DNA of 10,096 nucleotides from Nostoc sp. CHAB 5715 (GCF_020829685.1 NZ_JAIVFR010000149.1:1-10096), one strand, 5' to 3'; positions 1-6,162 are shown, counted from the stretch's first letter. The notes: generated by a model not told the origin, from the letters alone. Program-made: numbers and translations.

Positions 1-185
1 TGATTCCTACCTAACACGTAGACGCTGAACCTTCTCCCAAAGGAAGAGGCTACGCCAAGACAATTAAAGATATAGGGTTCTATTCCATAGTTTTAGTTCC
101 TTTCCAGGAATAGGTAAAATCTTCATGAGAGCTAATACCAATTATTTAATAATTGCAGGATAAATTTTCAATCGGCAATTAGCAA

Positions 186-212
186 TGCCTCTAGAAAATC
201 ACTCTAGAGGCA
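186..212. repeat. Perfect 10-bp stem hairpin
   Basis: TGCCTCTAGA at 186-195 pairs perfectly with TCTAGAGGCA at 203-212 around a 7-nt loop. No T-run follows on the plus strand, so it is not a standard intrinsic terminator in that direction. It may be the end of a gene lying upstream of the window, or a transcript-stabilising or dispersed palindrome. Confidence 0.5.
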
Positions 213-320
213 ATTGGTGCTGTGGGTTTTATTAAGTCAACGAACGTTAATGAAGATAATTATTTTTTATGTAATTTTTTGGAAAAATCTTTTGGTTTCG
301 TTGCGATGTCTAACCACAAG

Positions 321-358
321 CCGCTTCTCTACGAGACGCTGCGCGAATGCGTCTACGC
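321..358. repeat. Dispersed cyanobacterial repeat (CTTCTCTACGAGA type)
   Basis: The segment contains CTTCTCTACGAGA (324-336) followed by CGCTGCGCGAATGCG and an internal inverted pair AGACGC/GCGTCT. The same CTTCTCTACGAGA core recurs at 3235-3247 and 3312-3324 in the 77-bp tandem units. Repeats of this look are common between genes in Nostoc-type genomes (family knowledge). It lies about 100 bp upstream of cyanophycinase. Confidence 0.6.
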
Positions 359-462
359 AAATTTTAATACTATCTTCTATCAGGTGATCTACCAAAGGGA
401 TGATTTGATAGTTGGAATTGTCATGGTTTAGTAAAATTGATTAAATGAAATCAGGGGGCATC

Positions 463-1305
463 ATGGTAGAAAGTAATCCCAAACGGCAGCTGGTAATTAT
501 AGGGGGAGCCGAAGACAAGGAAGGAGATTGCCAAATTCTGCGGGACTTTGTGCGACGCGCTGGGGGTACGAAGGCGTATATTGTAATTCTGACGGCGGCG
601 ACAGAATTACCAAGAGAAGTGGGAGAAAATTATATTAGAGTATTTGAGCGGCTGGGAGCCGAGACTGCTCGCATTATTGATACGGAAACCCGCGAAGATG
701 CTTCTTCATCTACCGCATTGGAAGCAATTAATAAAGCAACTGGAGTATTTTTTACCGGGGGAGATCAAGCTCGCATCACCAATATCCTTAAAGGCACTGA
801 TATAGATACAGCGATTCATCAACGGTTCTCTGAAGGTGTAGTTATCGCAGGCACAAGCGCGGGAGCCGCCGTAATGCCAGACGTAATGATTGTGGAAGGC
901 GACTCAGAAACACATCCTCGGATTGAAACTGTTGAAATGGGCCCCGGTCTTGGTTTTCTACCAGGAGTGGTAATTGATCAGCATTTTTCCCAGCGGGGAC
1001 GCTTGGGACGCTTAATTTCAGCTTTGATACTACAGCCTGCTGTTTTGGGATTCGGTATTGACGAGAATACCGCTATGGTCGTGACAGATAACCAAATTGA
1101 AGTTATTGGTGAAGGTGCGGTTACGATTGTTGATGAATCAGAGGCTACATACAACAATATGGACGAAATTTTGAAGGATGAGTCTTTGGCGATTTGCGGA
1201 GCAAAGCTTCATATTTTGCCACATGGCTTCAAATTTGACTTGAAAACCCGTCAGCCTATCCTAAATAATGGCTCTGTGGCAAATATGTCTGTAGCTGTTG
1301 GTTAA
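463..1305 (+). CDS. cphB: Cyanophycinase
   Basis: Cyanophycinase is a cytoplasmic serine-type exopeptidase of the S51 family. It cuts the nitrogen store cyanophycin (multi-L-arginyl-poly-L-aspartate) into beta-Asp-Arg dipeptides. From the ATG at 463 the protein has 280 residues, a usual length. The nucleophile motif GTSAGA has its serine at 132, the histidine of IDQHFSQRGR is at 174, and the glutamate of GIDENTAM is at 201. These positions match the Ser132/His174/Glu201 triad described for Synechocystis CphB. This numbering, plus AGGGGG seven bases upstream, favours 463 over the in-frame ATG at 445. The IIGGAED motif near residue 13 and FFTGGDQ near 97 are also typical. No cyanophycin synthetase gene (cphA) follows in the window. 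The gene ends in a hairpin terminator, so it is probably monocistronic on its 3' side. Confidence 0.95.
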   Translation: MVESNPKRQLVIIGGAEDKEGDCQILRDFVRRAGGTKAYIVILTAATELPREVGENYIRVFERLGAETARIIDTETREDASSSTALEAINKATGVFFTGGDQARITNILKGTDIDTAIHQRFSEGVVIAGTSAGAAVMPDVMIVEGDSETHPRIETVEMGPGLGFLPGVVIDQHFSQRGRLGRLISALILQPAVLGFGIDENTAMVVTDNQIEVIGEGAVTIVDESEATYNNMDEILKDESLAICGAKLHILPHGFKFDLKTRQPILNNGSVANMSVAVG

Positions 1306-1321
1306 ATCAACAGCTAACTTT
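1292..1321 (+). terminator. Intrinsic terminator of cyanophycinase
   Basis: TAGCTGTTG (1292-1300) pairs perfectly with CAACAGCTA (1308-1316) around the 7-nt loop GTTAAAT, and ACTTTT follows. The left arm is the last three codons of the gene and the stop codon lies in the loop. The T-run is short, so efficiency is uncertain. Confidence 0.65.
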
Positions 1322-1387
1322 TAGCAGGTGCGTTTAAATTGAGTCAATAGTTAATACTTGTAGATTACAGACATTTATTTCTTGAAT

Positions 1388-1452
1388 ATCCTCCCAAATA
1401 CTCTCACAAATAGCGGACATAGCCCCGCATTTTCAGGAGGAAAGGGGAGGAT
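1388..1452 (+). promoter_or_regulatory. Inverted repeat in the leader of the NADAR gene
   Basis: ATCCTCCC (1388-1395) can pair with GGGAGGAT (1445-1452), and an alternative pairing uses GGAGGA at 1436-1441. The purine-rich strand looks like a Shine-Dalgarno sequence but is more than 30 bases from the ATG at 1483, and an in-frame TAA at 1474 rules out an upstream start. It could be a leader structure, or chance. Confidence 0.2.
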
Positions 1453-1482
1453 TTATTATTAATATTCTTTTTATAAACTTCT

Positions 1483-1962
1483 ATGACAATCTACTTTTAT
1501 AGCACTCGTGAAGAATATGGCTGTTTCTCTAACTTTTCGCCCCACGGCTTTAAATTAGATGGATTGTATTGGCCAACTAGCGAACACTACTTTCAAGCGC
1601 AAAAGTTTGTGGGTACACCTCATTTAGAACAAATTCGTCTAGTTAAAACACCTAAAGATGCCGCAAAAATGGGGCGTGAGAGAACCCGTCCCCTACGGCA
1701 AGATTGGGAACAAGTTAAAGACGACATCATGCGGCAAGCTGTGCTATCTAAATTTCAAACTCATACAGATATCAGGGATATCTTACTTTCCACAGGCAAT
1801 GCAGAAATTGTTGAAAACTCGCCCATCGATTTTTACTGGGGTTGCGGAGCCGATGGTAGTGGTAAAAATATGCTAGGAAAAATTTTAATGGAGGTGCGAG
1901 AGATCCTACACCATACATACAGCGCAAATGTTGATAATAGAAAATTTCTAGGTTTTTGTTGA
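1483..1962 (+). CDS. NADAR / YbiA-family protein (DUF1768)
   Basis: This 159-residue protein matches a single NADAR domain over most of its length. The signature runs from CFSNFSPHGF (14-23), through the W-P-T-S-E-H-Y-F-Q-A-Q-K core (30-41), to FYWGCGADGSGKNMLGKILMEVRE (about 117-140). The family includes YbiA-type N-glycosidases acting on early riboflavin-pathway intermediates and enzymes that remove ADP-ribose from guanine in DNA, as antitoxins to DarT1-type toxins (family knowledge). Here no DarT-like gene and no riboflavin gene adjoins it, so the substrate cannot be told from context. The fold is certain and the reaction is not. A stop codon nine bases upstream of the ATG fixes the start, although no good ribosome binding site is visible. 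The protein lacks a signal peptide and is presumably cytoplasmic. Confidence 0.88.
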   Translation: MTIYFYSTREEYGCFSNFSPHGFKLDGLYWPTSEHYFQAQKFVGTPHLEQIRLVKTPKDAAKMGRERTRPLRQDWEQVKDDIMRQAVLSKFQTHTDIRDILLSTGNAEIVENSPIDFYWGCGADGSGKNMLGKILMEVREILHHTYSANVDNRKFLGFC

Positions 1963-2118
1963 CACCTATGGGCATTGCCATGCCCCAAAAGAGCGTATTT
2001 GTATCATTATTAAACGCCTACTTAACCTACGCTGTGCTAAACCAAACCAACCTGATGAAAGATACCTTGTGGTTTTGGGAACACTAGATTTAGCACCAGA
2101 CTGAACAGGAAAGGGCTG
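1963..2118. other. Intergenic region with small hairpin and possible gene remnant
   Basis: Right after the NADAR stop codon, GGGCAT (1970-1975) and ATGCCC (1980-1985) form a short hairpin. From 1994 to the TGA at 2102-2104 a plus-strand frame reads like protein (end ...DERYLVVLGTLDLAPD), without a usable start. It may be the tail of a decayed gene, but I cannot name the family. Confidence 0.3.
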
Positions 2119-3219
2119 ATGTCTAAAGGCGAATGGAATAACAGATCGAAAAATACAGTTTCCGTGCAATTACCCATAACATACTTAAAATCAGTGAAGC
2201 GTAATACAATTACCCATGAATTTGACTCTGGTTCACAAGCAGAAATACTACCTATACAGGAAAGTGACGACATATCGGAAGCATCCAAGCTACTACGGCT
2301 AGGAATTCAACAGCAGCAAACTGGTGAATTAATAGCGGCTTTAAAGTCCTTACAACAATCCTTGGGGCTGTTTCAGTCCGTTGGGGATTTGCAAAAACAG
2401 GCACAGGCACTTTCTTTTTTAGGATTGGTAACTTACACAGCTGGAGACTACAAAGGTGCTATCTCCTACTCCGAACAGTGTTTGTCTTTGGTCAAAAACA
2501 CCTCAGATTTCGCAGTGCAAATGCAAGCACTTTCCCATTTAGGGAATGCATATCGTCACCTAAATGACCATAACAAGGCTATTGAATTTTTGGAAAAGTG
2601 TTTAAAAATAACGCAACAGCTGCAAGACAAACGTAGTCAAGTAGCAGCACTGAATAATTTAGGATTGGTATATAAAGCTTTGGGCAACTTTACGCAGGCA
2701 ATTGAGTATCAGCAGCAAAGCCTAGAAATTGTCCGGGAACTCAAAGATAACTGGGGCGAGGAACAGGTACTCAAGAATTTGGGTAATGCTTGGTATGCTT
2801 TGGACAATTACCCAAAAGCGATCGCCTATTATGAGCAGTGTGTAGTACTAGCACGCTCCTTAAAACATGTTCGCAGTGCTTCTCAGGCGCTAAAAAATTT
2901 AGGGAATGCTTGTTATGCCTTAGGTGATTATGCTAAAGCCATTAAGTATTATGAAGAACGGTTGCAATTAGCTAGAGAAATTCAAGACAAGCGTAGTGAG
3001 GAACAGTCTTTAGGTAACTTAGGAGTTGCTTGTGAAGCTTTGGGTGACTATAACAAAGCCATTAAGTATTATGAAGAACGTTTGCTGTTAGCTAGAAGTA
3101 TCAAAGATCGGCGCAGTGAAGAAGAAGCTCTTGATCGTCTGAAAACTGCTTGCTACGCCTTGGGTGATTATGCCAAAGCTATGCAATACCAGCAAGGAAC
3201 ATCTTCAGATAATTCGTAA
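2119..3219 (+). CDS. Tetratricopeptide repeat protein
   Basis: The protein has 366 residues. After a polar N-terminus of about 50 residues, eight repeats with an exact 40-residue period fill the rest, starting near residues 53, 93, 133, 173, 213, 253, 293 and 333. The repeat core reads LGNACYALGDYAKAIKYYEE, with the rest of the unit rich in basic and acidic residues. The 40-residue period is that of the LGN/Rapsyn-like (TPR_12/TPR_7) class and not the classic 34-residue TPR. Such arrays are protein-binding scaffolds, and in cyanobacteria they often precede CHAT or kinase domains. No such effector domain is present here. AGGAAAGGG seven bases before the ATG supports this start. There is no signal peptide or membrane segment. 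The TAA stop lies at the start of a 77-bp tandem repeat. Partner and role are unknown. Confidence 0.88.
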   Translation: MSKGEWNNRSKNTVSVQLPITYLKSVKRNTITHEFDSGSQAEILPIQESDDISEASKLLRLGIQQQQTGELIAALKSLQQSLGLFQSVGDLQKQAQALSFLGLVTYTAGDYKGAISYSEQCLSLVKNTSDFAVQMQALSHLGNAYRHLNDHNKAIEFLEKCLKITQQLQDKRSQVAALNNLGLVYKALGNFTQAIEYQQQSLEIVRELKDNWGEEQVLKNLGNAWYALDNYPKAIAYYEQCVVLARSLKHVRSASQALKNLGNACYALGDYAKAIKYYEERLQLAREIQDKRSEEQSLGNLGVACEALGDYNKAIKYYEERLLLARSIKDRRSEEEALDRLKTACYALGDYAKAMQYQQGTSSDNS

Positions 3220-3366
3220 TACTTCGGCTACGCCCTTCTCTACGAGAGGCCGCGCCAACAGCTACGCTCAGGACAAGCGAGCGTACAAGTTCGTAATACT
3301 TCGGCTAGGCCCTTCTCTACGAGAGGCTGCGCCAACGGCTACGCTCAGGACAAGCGAGCGTACAAG
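3213..3366. repeat. 77-bp tandem duplication, two units
   Basis: Units 3213-3289 and 3290-3366 are each 77 bp and differ at three positions by my reading. Each starts TTCGTAATACTTCGGCTA, carries the CTCTACGAGAG palindrome and ends GCGTACAAG. A short echo (TTCGTAATTCGTAAT) follows to 3381. The block is flanked by the 10-bp direct repeat AATTCGTAAT at 3211-3220 and 3372-3381. The TPR stop codon lies inside the first of these. Confidence 0.85.
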
Positions 3367-3498
3367 TTCGTAATTCGTAATAGGGATTTAGAAAGAGCCA
3401 CAAAACTTGCTGGTGCCATTAGCTCTCTTGACAAAAACGCCCAAAAATCGTTAAAAGCAAAAGAGGGAAAGGAATAATTAAGAGTTAATAATTTAAAA
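3220..3498. other. Intergenic repeat region between convergent genes
   Basis: Besides the tandem duplication, this stretch holds a plus-strand frame (3382-3477) that is open and in the same frame as the TPR gene, and an AT-rich end (3475-3500, AATTAAGAGTTAATAATTT). I see no gene here. It separates the convergent TPR and phosphoribosyltransferase genes. Confidence 0.5.
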
Positions 3499-4197
3499 TT
3501 ACTCGCATAGGTCAATTTCTCCCATTATCTTTTGTTGCTGGAGATATCCAAGAACTTCTAATGTATCTACTTGGGGAAATTTGGCGTAAAAATTACTTAC
3601 ACTCCAAAAGGGTTTCGGTGTTTGCAAGACAATTGTGCGATCGCCCCACTGTTCTAACCAGGGTAGCAATGTTTGTGGCGCTACTGGAGTACATAGCCAA
3701 ACTGCTGCTGGAGAAAGCGTTTTGAGAGCAGTTGCCGCTACCGCTATTGTCATACCTGTAGCAATGCCATCATCAACTAAAATGAGCGTAGCATTCTCTG
3801 CATTCACCTGCGGACAAGCAGGAATTAATTGAGCCTCAAGAGACTTAGCAAGGTTTATCGCTTTATTTAAAGCTACTTCCCGCCACCGCGCATCATGTTT
3901 AGAGCGAAATAGCTTTTGATCAGTCCAAAGAACGTTTCCAAAAGTAGTCACTGCACCAATTGCTAACTCTGGGTTTTCTGGATGGCTAATCTTTTTCGCC
4001 ACAACAATTGTCAACGGACAATCCAAAAGACGTGCTATTGGTGCTGCTACTGGTACACCCCCTCTTGGCAAAGCATAAACAATTGGTACAGGCTTTACCC
4101 CAGAATCAATAGTTTGCTGAGTCAAAACATTATGAATCACTCGCGCCAATTCCTCACCCGCATGGGTGCGATCGGCGAAAAGCGGGGTATGTAACAT
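3499..4197 (-). CDS. Phosphoribosyltransferase-domain protein
   Basis: The protein has 232 residues from the ATG at 4197. The type I phosphoribosyltransferase fold is shown by the PRPP-binding motif LILVDDGIATGMT near residues 138-150, and by the upstream YALPRGGVPVA segment near residue 41 that binds pyrophosphate in this fold. It resembles the broad 'predicted phosphoribosyltransferase' group (COG1926-like), whose substrates are mostly unknown. I do not assign it to a particular purine or pyrimidine salvage reaction. The sequence CTGGGGGAAACC directly precedes the ATG at 4197 and serves as ribosome binding site, so I prefer it to the ATG at 4212, which would add five residues. No membrane segments are seen. 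It is divergent from the uracil-DNA glycosylase gene, sharing an intergenic region of about 190 bp. Confidence 0.85.
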   Translation of the reverse strand: MLHTPLFADRTHAGEELARVIHNVLTQQTIDSGVKPVPIVYALPRGGVPVAAPIARLLDCPLTIVVAKKISHPENPELAIGAVTTFGNVLWTDQKLFRSKHDARWREVALNKAINLAKSLEAQLIPACPQVNAENATLILVDDGIATGMTIAVAATALKTLSPAAVWLCTPVAPQTLLPWLEQWGDRTIVLQTPKPFWSVSNFYAKFPQVDTLEVLGYLQQQKIMGEIDLCE

Positions 4198-4390
4198 GGT
4201 TTCCCCCAGCATGTTAGGACGGTACTGCTTTATATGATGACTGAATTTTGTCTCAAATTAACTGATACAATCAGATTTGTATAAATAATTAAGTATTCAG
4301 CAAAAGTCTATTTATTCTGATAAATCTTCAACCAGAGCAGTATTTAACTCAGATAAGACAGATGGTGCTGATGCCAAAATCCTAATTTTC
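4198..4390. promoter_or_regulatory. Divergent intergenic promoter region
   Basis: The spacer between the two divergently transcribed genes is AT-rich and includes TATAAA-like sequence around 4278-4285. Both promoters should lie here. I cannot assign defined -35/-10 pairs or an operator. Confidence 0.35.
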
Positions 4391-5071
4391 ATGAGCAGCG
4401 AAACCCAACTCAGCCTCTTCGACGACTCAACCCTTAACCAACGAGAACTGATTCCCACAGACGCTAAAATTGCGATCGCTCCGGGAACATATTCTGGCAT
4501 TTCGGAGTTGACACAGGATTGCGATCGCTGCCATCGCTGTCCATTGGGAGACACTCGGACTCATGCTGTTGTCGGACGTGGTAATCTCAAAGCCCCAATT
4601 ATGGTTATAGGAGAAGCGCCTGGTCAAAATGAAGACGAAATCGGCTTACCATTTGTAGGCAAATCAGGGCAGTTGTTGGAGAAAATTCTGGCATCTATAA
4701 ATCTGAGTACTGAGCATGATGTATATATTGCCAATATCAACAAATGTCGCCCACCAGATAATAGAGTTCCTACACCTGTAGAAGTGGCGGCTTGTCTACC
4801 CTACTTACTAGAACAAATTCGCCTAGTTGACCCCAAAATAATCCTGTTAACAGGTGCAACTGCTGTCAAAGCCATCACAGGCGATAAGCGGGGAATTACG
4901 AAAATTCGCGGACAGTGGCTAGAGTGGGAAGGGCGTTTATGTATGCCAATTTTTCATCCTTCCTACTTGCTGCGTAACCCTTCTAAAGAAAGAGGTGCGC
5001 CGAAATGGTTGATGTGGCAGGATATCCAGGCAGTGCGTGCCAAGTTAGACGAAATTCAAAATAACAGCTAA
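4391..5071 (+). CDS. Family 4 uracil-DNA glycosylase
   Basis: This enzyme removes uracil from DNA in base-excision repair. Family 4 enzymes carry a [4Fe-4S] cluster. Four cysteines fit the family spacing: C47, C50, C119 and C135 (CHRCPLG, NKCRPP, AACLPY). The catalytic motif GEAPGQNEDE is at 74-83 and the second active-site motif HPSYLL at 189-194. The 226-residue length is normal, with an extra acidic N-terminus of about 40 residues before the core. A further cysteine (C44) precedes the cluster pair. The ATG at 4391 has no strong ribosome binding site, but no better start lies in frame near it. Two GCGATCGC octamers lie in the first 140 bases. The gene ends with tandem stops (TAATAA), followed by a short tandem repeat. 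The family does not share a symbol I would apply with confidence. Confidence 0.93.
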   Translation: MSSETQLSLFDDSTLNQRELIPTDAKIAIAPGTYSGISELTQDCDRCHRCPLGDTRTHAVVGRGNLKAPIMVIGEAPGQNEDEIGLPFVGKSGQLLEKILASINLSTEHDVYIANINKCRPPDNRVPTPVEVAACLPYLLEQIRLVDPKIILLTGATAVKAITGDKRGITKIRGQWLEWEGRLCMPIFHPSYLLRNPSKERGAPKWLMWQDIQAVRAKLDEIQNNS

Positions 5072-5085
5072 TAAACATCTAATGA

Positions 5086-5123
5086 CTCAATTTTGGATTT
5101 TGGATTTTAGATTTTAGATTGAG
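5086..5123. repeat. Heptanucleotide tandem repeat flanked by CTCAAT/ATTGAG
   Basis: Four 7-bp units (ATTTTGG twice, then ATTTTAG twice; 5090-5117) lie between the inverted pair CTCAAT (5086-5091) and ATTGAG (5118-5123). This matches the short tandemly repeated repetitive (STRR) sequences known from heterocystous cyanobacteria. It lies 15 bp after the glycosylase stop. Confidence 0.65.
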
Positions 5124-5136
5124 CCAAGTTTTGAGA

Positions 5137-5169
5137 GTTCGACCAGTATGATCGTTAAGTTGGTTGAAC
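5137..5169. promoter_or_regulatory. Candidate operator of the RelE-like TA operon
   Basis: GTTCGACCA (5137-5145) and TGGTTGAAC (5161-5169) are inverted repeats with one mismatch and a 15-bp spacer, ending 28 bases before the toxin ATG. TA operons are usually repressed by their own antitoxin at such sites (family knowledge). That this pair is the operator is inference. Confidence 0.3.
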
Positions 5170-5197
5170 CCATTAGAAGTTCATAGCTGACAGCTTG

Positions 5198-5491
5198 ATG
5201 TTTGAAATTGATTTCACACCAGAAGCATTAGAAGATTTGCAGACTTTTCGAGCCTACGAACAACGGCAGATCATTCTGGCAATTGAAGAACAACTTCAGT
5301 ATCAGCCAACTCAGGCAACTCGTAATCGCAAGCGCCTCCGACCGAATAATCTTGCAGAATGGGAGCTTCGTGTTGATACGTTTCGGGTGTTCTACGATGT
5401 TGATGAGGACTTGTCAGTCGTCAAAATTGAGGCGATCGCCTACAAAGAAGGAAATACACTTTATGTTCATGGGGAGGTGTACGAGTTATGA
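5198..5491 (+). CDS. RelE/ParE-family toxin
   Basis: The protein has 97 residues from the ATG at 5198; a TTG one codon earlier is also in frame. The sequence has the RelE/ParE order: a short strand (FEIDFTPEALEDL), two helices (residues about 10-45), then a basic strand (NRKRLRPNNLAEWELRVDTFRVFYDVDE, about 46-72) and a final strand with VVKIEAIAYKEG. The L-R-V-x-x-F-R-V-F-Y-D-V-D stretch is the family hallmark. RelE members cleave mRNA on the ribosome and ParE members poison gyrase, and the sequence alone does not decide between them. The stop overlaps the next gene's start by four bases (ATGA), so the two are translationally coupled. Toxin-first order is the reverse of classical relBE. Confidence 0.85.
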   Translation: MFEIDFTPEALEDLQTFRAYEQRQIILAIEEQLQYQPTQATRNRKRLRPNNLAEWELRVDTFRVFYDVDEDLSVVKIEAIAYKEGNTLYVHGEVYEL

Positions 5492-5739
5492 AAACCATCA
5501 CGATTTCAGAAGACTCTGCTGAAATTCGCGCACTACTAGAGCAAGCGCGTGACGAGGATGTTATTGTGCGCCTTGCTGATGGCAGTGAGTTTGTCCTCAG
5601 CGCAATTGATAATTTTGATATCGAAATTGCTCGAACGCGCCAAAATGAGAAATTGATGGCATTACTGGATGAACGTGCCAAGCAAACGCAGACGATTTCA
5701 CTTGATGAAGTCAAACGTCGATTAGGTCTTAGCAGTTGA
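5488..5739 (+). CDS. Antitoxin of the RelE-like module
   Basis: This 83-residue protein is assigned as antitoxin by its coupled position behind the toxin and by its make-up. The N-terminal half (MKTITISEDSAEIRALLEQA ...) could be a small regulatory domain. It is followed by a long charged helix (about 43-65) and a C-terminal tail TISLDEVKRRLGLSS of the kind seen in Phd/YefM-like antitoxins of cyanobacteria. I do not recognise the exact family. GGGGAGG (5471-5477), inside the toxin gene, is a good ribosome binding site about ten bases before the ATG and should give more antitoxin than toxin. The stop codon TGA at 5737-5739 lies inside the 10-bp target duplication of a MITE. The reading frame was therefore preserved by the insertion, and a second copy of the stop lies beyond the element. 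Confidence 0.75.
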   Translation: MKTITISEDSAEIRALLEQARDEDVIVRLADGSEFVLSAIDNFDIEIARTRQNEKLMALLDERAKQTQTISLDEVKRRLGLSS

Positions 5740-5741
5740 GT

Positions 5742-5910
5742 CAGGGCTATTTCATTCTCATCTAGCCCGCCTCAGAATAAATTCTGAGGCTAATAGCAAA
5801 AGTCGTCTAAAGACGACTAAGAAAGGCTTTTAGTCCACTTTAGTGGACTTGAGCTAAAAGCCTGTGAACTTTAGTTCTGGGCGGTTTATGTTTAGAACGA
5901 AATAGCCCTG
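5742..5910. mobile_element. 169-bp MITE with 17-bp TIRs and 10-bp TSD
   Basis: The ends are CAGGGCTATTTCATTCT (5742-5758) and its inverse at 5894-5910, with one mismatch. The perfect direct repeat GCAGTTGAGT flanks it at 5732-5741 and 5911-5920, a clean target-site duplication. No coding capacity is present. The inside consists of hairpins: 5769-5790 (10-bp stem), 5801-5818 (8-bp stem) and 5824-5863 with an inner 8-bp stem at 5832-5849. CAGGG ends with 8-10 bp duplications are typical of the ISAs1 family, so an ISAs1-like transposase may have moved it (inference). Confidence 0.9.
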
Positions 5911-6000
5911 GCAGTTGAGTACTCACAAAGCATAATCAAGTTGACTTATGTTTGTGCTACTCAAAAGAGACGTAACGGGTCGCAACACTGATAACCTGCC

Positions 6001-6162
6001 CTCGATGAACTTTACACAAAAGCTTTGAAAGCATATTTGCGGAAATATAACCGTAATCAGATTTTGAACAAACTGAATCAGATTTATTCTCAAGAGTCCT
6101 CTGAACTAGATCCAGTATTAGCAAAGTTACAATTTATGTCCTTGCCCCGTGAGGATTGGTAG
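6001..6162 (+). pseudogene. MazE-like antitoxin remnant, N-terminus missing
   Basis: From 6001 the frame reads LDELYTKALKAYLRKYN and ends ESSELDPVLAKLQFMSLPREDW before the TAG at 6160. This is the C-terminal half of the ribbon-helix-helix antitoxin that accompanies MazF/PemK toxins in cyanobacteria. In intact relatives the DELY motif follows a DNA-binding strand and first helix of roughly 25-30 residues (family knowledge, approximate). Here TGA-TAA stops at 5989-5994 and unrelated sequence replace that part, and no start codon remains. The DNA-binding strand is therefore lost. The next gene's GTG overlaps its stop, as in the intact operon layout. Confidence 0.75.

Larger units (their letters stand above)
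1..462. other. Non-coding leader region upstream of cyanophycinase
   Basis: I see no credible gene here. The stretch holds pieces of dispersed cyanobacterial repeats (about 20-58 and 321-358), a short AT palindrome at 140-154 and a strong hairpin at 186-212. The longest reading frame (GTG at 222 to 431) runs through the 321-358 repeat, has no recognisable domain and is probably not translated. The cyanophycinase promoter should lie in the last part of this region, but I cannot point to convincing -35/-10 boxes. Confidence 0.6.

Noticed and set aside
222..431. 69-codon GTG-started reading frame upstream of cyanophycinase
   Set aside because: It runs through the dispersed CTTCTCTACGAGA repeat, lacks a recognisable domain and a convincing ribosome binding site, and has low-complexity AT-rich codons.
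445..462. Upstream ATG as cyanophycinase start
   Set aside because: The ATG at 463 has AGGGGG in the right place and gives Ser132/His174/Glu201 numbering identical to the characterised enzyme.
1388..1482. Riboswitch ahead of the NADAR gene
   Set aside because: Only one 8-bp inverted pair is visible, with no recognisable conserved ligand-binding core and no expression platform at the ATG.
1966..2288. Minus-strand reading frames opposite the NADAR-TPR spacer and TPR start
   Set aside because: They are antisense to the TPR gene or the spacer, have no domain or start signals, and their composition fits a shadow of the plus strand.
3164..3373. Small plus-strand gene overlapping the TPR 3' end
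   Set aside because: Its frame follows the TPR gene out of frame and then the 77-bp repeats. There is no domain or ribosome binding site.
5769..5863. Chain of hairpins as a structured non-coding RNA gene or terminator of the TA operon
   Set aside because: The stems lie within an element that has terminal inverted repeats and a target duplication, so a MITE explains them. An RNA role remains possible but is not needed.
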